Assembly: GCA_900553315.1 (NCBI GenBank)
Contig: USCW01000073.1
Coordinates: 1-7,501 of the forward strand
Direction of reading: 5' to 3'
From: an uncultured Eubacteriales bacterium
GTDB taxonomy: Bacteria; Bacillota; Clostridia; Christensenellales; Aristaeellaceae
DNA length: 7,501 nucleotides
Positions 1 to 6,298 of this stretch are shown in pieces. The stretch's first letter is position 1. Every line of letters starts with the position of its first letter. Position numbers and translations under genes: made by a program. The notes beneath the pieces are model-generated. The model had not been told where the DNA came from. It saw only the letters and a list, made by a program, of their open reading frames with translations, and made no database searches.

Positions 1-3
1 AGC

Positions 4-43
4 GCGAGGGAGGGGCTTCTCTCAGAGAAGCCGCCTCCCTCGC
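4..43 (-). terminator. Bulged stem-loop after the metal ATPase gene; probable terminator or repeat hairpin
   Basis: An 18-bp stem can be drawn by pairing 4-13 with 34-43 and 14-21 with 25-32, with a 3-base loop at 22-24 and one unpaired base at 33. It begins 9 bases after the ATPase stop codon, reading on the minus strand. Read in that direction the loop is TGA, the apical stem is GGCTTCTC/GAGAAGCC and the single bulged C lies in the 5' arm. The position fits a factor-independent terminator, but only three bases remain beyond the stem, so a U-tract cannot be seen. A hairpin of the same design lies at 7456-7501. Confidence 0.7.
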
Positions 44-52
44 ATACCCCCG

Positions 53-2272
53 TTACTTCACCTTCATGGCGCGCATGGCGTTCAGGATGGCTAGGAAGGA
101 TACGCCTACATCAGCGAATACGGCAAGCCACATGCTCGCAATGCCCAGCGCACCGAGAATCAGAATGATTGCCTTGATACCCAGCGCGAAAACAATGTTC
201 TGGTTCGCAATTTTCAACGTGCGGCGTGCAATGCGAATGGCCGTCGGTAGTTTGCGGGGATCATCATCCATCAAAACTACATCCGCCGCCTCAATGGCTG
301 CGTCGGAACCTAGACCGCCCATCGCAATGCCCAAGTCGGCACGGCGCAGTACAGGCGCATCGTTGATACCGTCACCCACAAAGGCAAGCACCTTGCCCTC
401 GGGACGCTCCTTCAACAAACGCTCTACTTGATCGACCTTGTCCACAGGCAGCAAGCCTGCGTGTACCTCGTCCACGTTCAGCTCCTTGGCAACATTGTCA
501 GCCACCGCCTGTTGGTCACCGGTCAGCATCACCGTGCGGGAAACACCCAGCTCCTTCAGCTCACGAATAGCCTGCGCGGAGCCGTCCTTCACCGTGTCCG
601 CGATCACAATGTGCCCCATGTAGGCGCCGTTCAGCGCCACATGAACGATCGTGCCGACCCGGTGGCAGGGCTTGCAGCTGATGCCGATCTGCGCCATCAG
701 CTTGTCATTGCCGGCATATACGGGCTTGCCATCCACCGTGGCGGAAATGCCGTGACCTGCGATTTCCTTTACATCGGTCACGCGATTCTTGTCAATGGCG
801 CGGTTCCATGCCGCACGCAGAGACGCAGAAATCGGGTGATCGGAATAGCTTTCTGCCAACGCTGCAATCTCCAGCAGACGCTCGGGCGTGACTTCATTGG
901 GATGCACAGCTACAACCTCGAAGGTGCCGTGAGTGAGCGTGCCGGTCTTGTCAAACACCGCAACATCCGTCGTGGCCAACTGCTCCAGATAATTCGCGCC
1001 CTTCACCAGTACGCCGCGGCGGGAGGCCGCACCTATGCCGCCGAAGAAGGTGAGTGGTACGGAAATAACCAGCGCGCAGGGGCAGGAAATAACGAGGAAG
1101 GTCAGCGCGCGATGAATCCAATCCATCCAGTTGCCAACGAAGATCGGAGGCACAAAGGCCAGTAGCGCGGCGGCAATGACCACCGCAGGGGTATACCAGC
1201 GGGCGAAACGCGTGATGAAGCGTTCGGTTTTGGCCTTGTTTGCTCCGGAATCTTCGACCAGATCAAGAATGCGAGCCACCGTGGACTCGGCATAAACGCC
1301 GGTCACGCGCAGGCGCAGCAGACCCGTTTGATTCACACAGCCGCTGAGTACTGTGTCGCCCTCGCCCACGTCACGGGGAGCGGACTCGCCGGTCAGCGCG
1401 GCGGTGTTCAGGGAAGAGGTGCCCTCGATCACAACGCCATCCAGCGGGATACGCTCGCCGGGTTTCACCAGAATCACATCGCCCTTGGAGACCTCTTCCG
1501 GGGAAACAGACACGATGCTGCCATCCTCTTTCACAAGATCGGCATGATCGGGACGAATGTCCATCAAGTGGGCAATGGAGTCGCGGCTCTTCGCCACGGC
1601 GCGATCTTGGAACCATTCGCCGACCTGATAGAACAGCATGACCGCGACGGCTTCTTTCGCATCGCCCATGCTCATGGCACCCACGGAGGCCAACGCCATC
1701 AGGAAGTTCTCGTCAAAGACCTTGCCGTGGAGGATGTTCTTGACCGCGTGAATCAGCACCTTATAGCCGACCGCCAGATACGCCGCAATAAACACCAGCC
1801 AGAACCAGAGGCTTCCTTCCGGCAGGAACAGACCGCCAATGAAAAGCACCGTAGAAATCGCAATGGGAATCAGCGGATTACCTTCCTTTTCTTCGTCATC
1901 ATCATAGTCGTCGTGATGGTGGTTGTGACAACCGTCCACGCCGTCGCAATGATCGCAGCCGCAGGAATCATGATGCTCATGCTCGTGGTCATGGTCGTGG
2001 GTGTGATATTTGTGGCTGGACTTGCCGGAGGACAGACTATGGGGATCAACGGGGGTGGCGGAGATTTTGCATTCCGGCTCCACCTTCGCACAGGTGACCA
2101 CTACGTCCTGATACACCTTGTCGAACACGTCGTCCTCGGCGGTGAGCGTCAGGGCCATCTTCAAGTAGTCCACCCGAATGGCCTGTACGCCGGGCACATG
2201 CGAGGCAGCTTCTTCCATTTCTGCGGCACAGGCCGCGCAGTCCAAATCTTCCAAGGGATACGTCTTTTTCAT
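53..2272 (-). CDS. cadA: Heavy-metal-transporting P1B-2 type ATPase (Zn2+/Cd2+/Pb2+ exporter)
   Basis: This 739-residue inner-membrane pump couples ATP hydrolysis to export of divalent soft metals. An N-terminal metal-binding domain carries DCAAC (residues 11-15). Residues 87-127 form a His/Asp/Cys-rich tract with CGCDHC (104-109). Catalytic hallmarks are all present: TGES (294-297), the membrane CPC metal site (397-399), DKTGT with phospho-acceptor Asp441, the HP pair (479-480), TGD (584-586) and GDGINDAP (633-640). A membrane Lys700 and Asp721 in the last helices are the signature of the ZntA/CadA Zn/Cd/Pb group, not of Cu pumps. The ATG is 8 nt from a GGAGGG site (2281-2286, minus strand). 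The gene is transcribed alone, divergent from the MATE gene, and its promoter carries a metal-sensor-like operator. The class is near certain; the exact preferred metal, and hence cadA versus zntA, is inferred. Confidence 0.95.
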   Translation of the reverse strand: MKKTYPLEDLDCAACAAEMEEAASHVPGVQAIRVDYLKMALTLTAEDDVFDKVYQDVVVTCAKVEPECKISATPVDPHSLSSGKSSHKYHTHDHDHEHEHHDSCGCDHCDGVDGCHNHHHDDYDDDEEKEGNPLIPIAISTVLFIGGLFLPEGSLWFWLVFIAAYLAVGYKVLIHAVKNILHGKVFDENFLMALASVGAMSMGDAKEAVAVMLFYQVGEWFQDRAVAKSRDSIAHLMDIRPDHADLVKEDGSIVSVSPEEVSKGDVILVKPGERIPLDGVVIEGTSSLNTAALTGESAPRDVGEGDTVLSGCVNQTGLLRLRVTGVYAESTVARILDLVEDSGANKAKTERFITRFARWYTPAVVIAAALLAFVPPIFVGNWMDWIHRALTFLVISCPCALVISVPLTFFGGIGAASRRGVLVKGANYLEQLATTDVAVFDKTGTLTHGTFEVVAVHPNEVTPERLLEIAALAESYSDHPISASLRAAWNRAIDKNRVTDVKEIAGHGISATVDGKPVYAGNDKLMAQIGISCKPCHRVGTIVHVALNGAYMGHIVIADTVKDGSAQAIRELKELGVSRTVMLTGDQQAVADNVAKELNVDEVHAGLLPVDKVDQVERLLKERPEGKVLAFVGDGINDAPVLRRADLGIAMGGLGSDAAIEAADVVLMDDDPRKLPTAIRIARRTLKIANQNIVFALGIKAIILILGALGIASMWLAVFADVGVSFLAILNAMRAMKVK

Positions 2273-2316
2273 GGCTGTTTCCCTCCATCAGTAACAATAT
2301 CCGGCAGATGCTGGAG

Positions 2317-2342
2317 AACATTTGAGCAACTGTTCAAATGTT
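2317..2342 (-). promoter_or_regulatory. 12-2-12 inverted repeat, probable ArsR/SmtB-family metal-sensor operator
   Basis: Half-sites AACATTTGAGCA (2317-2328) and TGTTCAAATGTT (2331-2342) are inverted repeats matching at 11 of 12 positions across a 2-base centre. The 12-2-12 layout with a TGAnCA...TGTTCA core is the known operator form of SmtB/CzrA-type repressors. It lies directly downstream of the ATPase -10 box and covers the predicted transcription start near 2336, the right place for repression by steric block. A MerR-type activator would instead bind between a widely spaced -35 and -10. The cognate repressor is not encoded in this window. Confidence 0.75.
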
Positions 2343-2370
2343 ATTATATGCAAGTGAGGGGAGATGTCAA
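2343..2370 (-). promoter_or_regulatory. Sigma-A promoter of the metal ATPase gene
   Basis: On the minus strand, TTGACA (2365-2370) and TATAAT (2343-2348) both match consensus perfectly, separated by 16 bases. The predicted start is about 2336, giving a leader of roughly 64 nt before the ATG at 2272. A promoter this strong immediately next to an operator palindrome suggests a tightly repressed, highly inducible gene. Confidence 0.85.
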
Positions 2371-2380
2371 GAGGAAAATG

Positions 2381-2392
2381 AAAAAATTTTTT
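2381..2392 (-). promoter_or_regulatory. A6T6 tract, candidate UP element of the ATPase promoter
   Basis: Six A followed by six T form a 12-base self-complementary AT tract. Counted from the predicted ATPase start it spans about -45 to -56, where the RNA polymerase alpha-subunit UP element lies. It stands out against the GC-rich surroundings. A role in promoter strength is inferred from position and composition only. Confidence 0.4.
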
Positions 2393-2428
2393 GCCGCTCA
2401 AGTTATTTTCGGTGGCTTGCGAATGCTT

Positions 2429-2590
2429 GGGCACTACCGCACAATTCGTCGGCAGCGCTGGCGATGCCTTTTCTGCCATCTGCTTCTTGCAGAAATCTCG
2501 ATTTACCTCCAGTAAACCTTCGATTTCTGCAATCGCATCTGACAAAAAATGCATTCGCCATCGCACCAACTCATTTGTGCGGTATTGCCC
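2429..2590. repeat. 162-bp imperfect palindrome in the divergent intergenic region
   Basis: Four blocks pair in nested order. 2429-2444 pairs with 2575-2590 (15 of 16). 2455-2467 pairs with 2551-2564 (one mismatch, one bulge). 2469-2483 pairs with 2535-2549 (about 11 of 15). 2487-2497 pairs perfectly with 2522-2532. The 24-base apex contains a further 5-bp stem, 2502-2506 with 2512-2516. Open frames cross it on both strands, but none has a ribosome binding site, and a palindrome produces mirror frames by itself. It could be a MITE-like or other intergenic repeat, or a structured RNA. No terminal target duplication was recognised. Confidence 0.7.
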
Positions 2591-2619
2591 TTGACTTTAT
2601 GCGGTGAAAAGGCTAGACT
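2591..2619 (+). promoter_or_regulatory. Sigma-A promoter of the MATE transporter gene
   Basis: TTGACT (2591-2596) and TAGACT (2614-2619) are separated by 17 bases; the -35 matches consensus at 5 of 6 positions and the -10 at 4 of 6. The start would be near 2626, giving a short leader of about 37 nt. The -35 box abuts the last base of the 162-bp palindrome, so that element may affect this promoter. Confidence 0.55.
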
Positions 2620-2662
2620 GGACAAGTTACGTTTGTATTTTAAGGAAAGAAGAGAAATAAGC

Positions 2663-4030
2663 ATGGCACAAAGGTCGGAGGCCTCTCTGCTGATGACGGA
2701 GGGGAGTATTGCCCGCAAGCTGGTTCATTTCGCGCTGCCGGTGTTCTGGGGCAACCTGTTTCAGCAGCTTTATAACGTAGTGGACTCGCTGGTGGTGGGC
2801 AATCTGCTCGGCAGCGAGGCGCTGGCGGCGGTGGGGTCCTCAGGCAGTTTGATTTTTCTGCTGGTGGGGCTGTTTTACGGTACCTTCAGCGGCGCGGGTG
2901 TGGTGGTCAGCCGCTTCTTCGGCGCACGGGACAATGAAAACGTTTCCAAGGCGGTGCATACGACCGTGACCTTTGGTCTGCTGTGCGGCGTTGCGGTGAC
3001 GATCCTCGGATCGCTGCTGGCGCCGCAGATTCTTGTGTGGATGGGTACGCCGGAAAACGTGCTGCCGAATTCGCTGGCCTATGTGCGAGTATATTTCGGT
3101 GGTGTACTGACGGTGGTGATGTACAACACGGTCAGCGGCATTATGCAAGCGGTGGGGGACAGCCGCCATCCGCTGTATTATCTGCTTACGTCCTCGATTG
3201 TGAATGTGGTGCTGGATATTCTCTTTGTGGGGCCGCTGCATATGGGCATTGCGGGTGCGGCATGGGCGACGGTGATTGCACAGGCCACCAGCGCGATGCT
3301 GGGTCTGTATCGGCTGACGAAGGTACAGGCCAGCTATCGGTTGGAGCTGCGTAAGCTGCGCATTCATCCGCGTCTGCTGAAGCAGATTCTGTATCTGGGC
3401 ATTCCTTCCGGCATTCAGAATTCCATTATTGCGCTGGCGAATCTGGTGGTGCAGAGCAACATCAATGCCTTTGGCTCCATGGCCATGGCGGGCTGCGGCG
3501 CATATACCAAAATTGAGGGCTTCGGCTTCTTGCCCATTACCAGCTTTTCGCTGGCGCTGACCACGTTCATCGGTCAGAATCTGGGCGCGAAGGAATACGA
3601 CCGGGCCAAACGCGGCGCACGCATGGGCATTCTGACCTGTATGGTGCTGGCAGAGCTGATCGGCGTGTGTATTTATCTGTTCTCGCCGCTGCTGATCTCC
3701 GCCTTTGACCACACGCCGGAGGTGGTGGCTGTGGGCGTAAAGCAGGCGCGGACGATCACGCTGTTCTATTTCCTGCTGGCGCTGACCCACGGCATGGCGG
3801 CAGTCATGCGGGGCGCGGGACGCTCCATTGTGCCCATGCTGGTCATGCTGGTGTGCTGGTGCGTCATTCGGATTGCCTATATTGTGCTGATCGTGCGGGT
3901 GGTGCCGGATATTCAGGCGATTTTCTGGGCCTACCCGCTGACATGGTCGCTGTCGTCCGTTGCGCTGACGGCGTATTACTTCCGGGGCGACTGGACGCAC
4001 AGCTTTGAAAAGCAGTGTGCGAAGGCCTGA
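2663..4030 (+). CDS. MATE-family multidrug/metabolite efflux transporter
   Basis: This 455-residue integral membrane protein has the length and hydrophobic pattern of the 12-helix MATE family, which exports cationic drugs or metabolites in exchange for Na+ or H+. Family-typical stretches are MTEGSIARKL and the first-repeat QQLYNVVDS (residues 34-42) followed by the ALAAVG segment. The second repeat has IGQNLGAKEYDRAKR, and VMRGAGRS lies before the last helices. The upstream frame is open to 2549. The ATG at 2663 is preferred because it follows the predicted promoter and gives the usual N-terminus; its ribosome binding site is weak (AGAAGAG, 2649-2654). An ATG at 2693 is possible but lacks any such site. 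The gene stands alone, divergent from the metal ATPase. The next promoter starts 8 bases after its stop, with no terminator between. The substrate cannot be told. Confidence 0.93.
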   Translation: MAQRSEASLLMTEGSIARKLVHFALPVFWGNLFQQLYNVVDSLVVGNLLGSEALAAVGSSGSLIFLLVGLFYGTFSGAGVVVSRFFGARDNENVSKAVHTTVTFGLLCGVAVTILGSLLAPQILVWMGTPENVLPNSLAYVRVYFGGVLTVVMYNTVSGIMQAVGDSRHPLYYLLTSSIVNVVLDILFVGPLHMGIAGAAWATVIAQATSAMLGLYRLTKVQASYRLELRKLRIHPRLLKQILYLGIPSGIQNSIIALANLVVQSNINAFGSMAMAGCGAYTKIEGFGFLPITSFSLALTTFIGQNLGAKEYDRAKRGARMGILTCMVLAELIGVCIYLFSPLLISAFDHTPEVVAVGVKQARTITLFYFLLALTHGMAAVMRGAGRSIVPMLVMLVCWCVIRIAYIVLIVRVVPDIQAIFWAYPLTWSLSSVALTAYYFRGDWTHSFEKQCAKA

Positions 4031-4037
4031 TTTTTGC

Positions 4038-4067
4038 TTGACAAGGCCGCGCAGGTTCCTTTATAAT
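4038..4067 (+). promoter_or_regulatory. Sigma-A promoter of the metG operon
   Basis: TTGACA (4038-4043) and TATAAT (4062-4067) are perfect consensus boxes separated by 18 bases. Transcription should begin around 4074, immediately before the T-box stem I. The -35 starts only 8 bases after the MATE stop codon. Confidence 0.85.
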
Positions 4068-4073
4068 AAACAT

Positions 4074-4298
4074 TACGGGCAATGAAGGAAAGAGTACCGT
4101 GGGGGATGCGCAAAGAGAGCCGCGGCAGGTGAAAAGCGGCCGCTGAACACACGGGAACATGGCTCCGGAGCCTTGCGGTCAAGGGAAGGTCAGACTGCGA
4201 CGGGTCGCGCCGTTATCCGTAAGAGAAGCAATAAATCAGGGTGGCAACGCGGGTTCAAGCCCGCCCCTTCGTGCAGAACGCGGGGGGGCGGCTTTTTT
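4074..4298 (+). ncRNA. T-box leader riboswitch for metG (specifier AUG)
   Basis: The leader senses uncharged tRNA and controls readthrough into metG. Stem I has AGTA (4093-4096), then CCGTG (4097-4101) pairing with CACGG (4150-4154). GAAC and the specifier ATG (4159-4161) follow, so the codon read is methionine, agreeing with the downstream gene. The typical AGAGAG and GGTGAAAA elements lie in the distal part of stem I, and the common CCGTTATC stretch is at 4210-4217. In the antiterminator, AGGG (4238-4241) pairs with CCCT (4265-4268) and GCGGG (4249-4253) with CCCGC (4260-4264). Between them is a 7-base bulge, TGGCAAC (4242-4248), that receives the tRNA acceptor end. The terminator at 4257-4298 shares its left arm with this structure, so the two are mutually exclusive. 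The bulge reads UGGC, whereas UGGU would be expected for an A-discriminator tRNA-Met. Confidence 0.93.
4257..4298 (+). terminator. Intrinsic terminator of the T-box leader
   Basis: GCC-GCCCC (4259-4267, with C4262 bulged) pairs with GGGGCGGC (4285-4292), followed by six T (4293-4298). AA (4257-4258) can extend the stem into the T-run. This is the default state when tRNA-Met is charged. It also lies downstream of the MATE gene and could stop readthrough from there. Confidence 0.9.
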
Positions 4299-4321
4299 AT
4301 TGGTTGAAGGAGGAAACGTCC

Positions 4322-6298
4322 ATGTGTCAGGAATGCGAACAGAAAAAGAAATTCTACATTACAACGCCCATTTACTATCCCAGCGATAATCTGCATATCG
4401 GTCATGCCTACTGCTCCACGGCGGTAGATTCCATGGCGCGGTTCAAGAAGATGACCGGCTACGATACTTATTTTCTTACCGGTACCGACGAGCATGGTCA
4501 GAAGATCGAGCGCAAGGCCAAGGAAAAGGGTGTAACGCCCAAGGAATACGTGGACAAGATCGTTGCGGGCATCAAGGATCTGTGGAAGCTGATGGACATC
4601 GAATATGACGATTTCATCCGCACCACCGACGAGCGTCACGTGGAATGCGTGCAGAAGGTGTTCAAGCAGCTGTACGATCAGGGTGACATTTACAAGAGTG
4701 AGTATGAAGGCTGGTACTGCACGCCCTGCGAGTCCTTTTGGACGGAGCTTCAGTTGAAGGACGGCAAGTGCCCCGACTGCGGTCGTCCCGTGGAAAAGAC
4801 CCGTGAGGAGAGCTACTTTCTTAAGCTCAGCAAGTATCAGGATTGGTTGATTCAGTATATTGAGGAGCATCCCGACTTCATTCAGCCGGCCTCCCGTACC
4901 AATGAAATGCTGAATAATTTCCTCAAGCCCGGTTTGGAGGATCTGTGCGTCAGCCGTACCTCCATCAAGTGGGGCATCCCCGTGACCTTCGACCCCAAGC
5001 ATACGGTGTATGTGTGGGTAGATGCGCTGAGCAACTACATCAGCGCACTGGGCTACGGCACGGATCATGACGAGCTGTACAAGAAGTATTGGCCCGCCGA
5101 TGTGCATATGGTGGGCAAGGAGATTGTACGCTTCCATACCATCATTTGGCCGATCATGCTCCATGCGCTGGGACTGCCCCTGCCTAAGCAGGTGTTCGGG
5201 CACGGCTGGCTGGTGATCGACGGCAAGAAGATGGGCAAGTCCGTGGGCAACGTGGTGGATCCCGTGGTGCTGTGCAACCGCTATTCCTCCGACGCGGTGC
5301 GCTATTTCCTGATGCGCGAGATGCCCTTCGGCAGCGACGGCGAATTCACCCTGAAGTCCATGCTGACCCGCATCAATGCCGACTTGGCGAACGACTTGGG
5401 CAACCTGGTCAGCCGTACCGTGGCGATGATCGAGAAGTATTTTGGCGGCGAAATTCCTGCCGTGGGACAGGTGGAGGATGTGGATCGCGCCATTTGGCAG
5501 TTGGCGGAGGCGACTCCGGCCAAGATGGAAAAGCAGGTGGACGCGTTCCAGTTCTCCGGCGCGTTGCAGGAAATTTGGAAGCTCATCGGCGAGTGCAACA
5601 AGTATATTGACGTGACGCAGCCGTGGGTGCTGGGCCGTGAAGAGTCGGGCAAGCCCCGTCTGCAAACGGTGCTGTACACGCTAGCGGAGTGTGTGCGCCG
5701 CGTTGCAGTGATGGTCGGCTTCGTGATGCCCCGCACCCCCGCCCGCATCTATGAGCAGTTGGGTGTGGAGGACGAGAGCCTCAAGACGTGGGATTCCCTG
5801 CTGAAGCCCTTCGCGGTGCTGCCCGCAGGTCTGCATGTACATAAGGGAGCGGCGCTGTTCCCCCGTCTGGATGTGCAGAAGGAGATCGAGCGCGATCAGC
5901 CCAAGAAGGAGGAAGCGCCCAAGCCTGAGAAGAAGGCTGAAAAGAAGCACGCCGAGCCGGAGTTCCCGGCGGAGATCGCCATTGACGACTTCTACAAGTG
6001 CAAGCTGCAGGTGGCCCGCGTTGTGACCTGCGAGAAGGTCGAGAAGAGCAGCAAGCTTCTTAAGTTCGGCCTGTCGCTGGGCAAGGACGGCGCCCGCACG
6101 GTAGTCAGCGGCATTGCCAAGTATTACAAGCCCGAGGAGCTGGTAGGCCGTCAGGTGGTGCTGATCTCCAACCTGAAGCCTGCAAAGCTGGCGGGTATCG
6201 AGAGTCAGGGTATGATCCTCTCGGCGGTAGACGATCAGGACAACCTGAAGCTGGTCTCCGTGCAGGAGGGCGTTGAGGACGGCGCGATCATCGGATGA
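4322..6298 (+). CDS. metG: Methionyl-tRNA synthetase
   Basis: This cytosolic class I synthetase attaches methionine to tRNA-Met using ATP. From the ATG at 4322 the protein is 658 residues, the usual length of the bacterial form with a C-terminal tRNA-binding domain. HIGH is at residues 25-28. A connective-peptide zinc site is formed by Cys133/Cys136 and Cys150/Cys153. The KMSKS loop reads KMGKS (303-307). The helical anticodon domain includes a PWVLGREESGKPRLQTVLY stretch. A Lys/Glu/Pro-rich linker (about 519-551) leads to an OB-fold tRNA-binding domain (about 552-658) ending in a typical SNLKPAKLAG...SQGMILSA pattern. The start is fixed by AAGGAGG (4307-4313), 8 nt upstream. The GTG at 4241 would lie inside the T-box antiterminator. 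Expression is controlled by the Met T-box leader, and tatD overlaps the stop. Confidence 0.98.
   Translation: MCQECEQKKKFYITTPIYYPSDNLHIGHAYCSTAVDSMARFKKMTGYDTYFLTGTDEHGQKIERKAKEKGVTPKEYVDKIVAGIKDLWKLMDIEYDDFIRTTDERHVECVQKVFKQLYDQGDIYKSEYEGWYCTPCESFWTELQLKDGKCPDCGRPVEKTREESYFLKLSKYQDWLIQYIEEHPDFIQPASRTNEMLNNFLKPGLEDLCVSRTSIKWGIPVTFDPKHTVYVWVDALSNYISALGYGTDHDELYKKYWPADVHMVGKEIVRFHTIIWPIMLHALGLPLPKQVFGHGWLVIDGKKMGKSVGNVVDPVVLCNRYSSDAVRYFLMREMPFGSDGEFTLKSMLTRINADLANDLGNLVSRTVAMIEKYFGGEIPAVGQVEDVDRAIWQLAEATPAKMEKQVDAFQFSGALQEIWKLIGECNKYIDVTQPWVLGREESGKPRLQTVLYTLAECVRRVAVMVGFVMPRTPARIYEQLGVEDESLKTWDSLLKPFAVLPAGLHVHKGAALFPRLDVQKEIERDQPKKEEAPKPEKKAEKKHAEPEFPAEIAIDDFYKCKLQVARVVTCEKVEKSSKLLKFGLSLGKDGARTVVSGIAKYYKPEELVGRQVVLISNLKPAKLAGIESQGMILSAVDDQDNLKLVSVQEGVEDGAIIG

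Noticed and set aside
2288..2607. Open frames on both strands through the intergenic region (minus 2288-2569, plus 2338-2607, plus 2391-2594) as possible small proteins.
   Set aside because: They arise from the 162-bp palindrome, which gives mirror-image frames. None has a credible ribosome binding site, the minus frame starts with TTG and runs through the ATPase promoter and operator, and no protein family is recognisable.
2549..2662. N-terminal extension of the MATE protein from the ATG at 2549.
   Set aside because: It would begin inside the palindrome and upstream of the predicted promoter. The extra 38 residues do not resemble a MATE N-terminus, and the ATG at 2663 gives the normal family length.
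4241..4321. Longer metG starting from the GTG at 4241.
   Set aside because: The GTG is within the AGGGTGG T-box motif and the extension crosses the terminator hairpin. AAGGAGG lies at the right distance before the ATG at 4322.
4159..4389. Short open frame starting ATGGCTCCGG in the metG leader.
   Set aside because: Its ATG is the T-box specifier codon and it runs through the antiterminator and terminator. There is no ribosome binding site, and the RNA structure explains the sequence fully.
4190..5665. Long minus-strand open frame (491 residues) opposite metG, and similar ones opposite the MATE gene (2840-4000) and over the metG/tatD junction (5681-6697).
   Set aside because: They are antisense shadows of strongly coding GC-rich genes: His/Arg/Gln-rich composition, no recognisable domains, and well-supported genes on the other strand.
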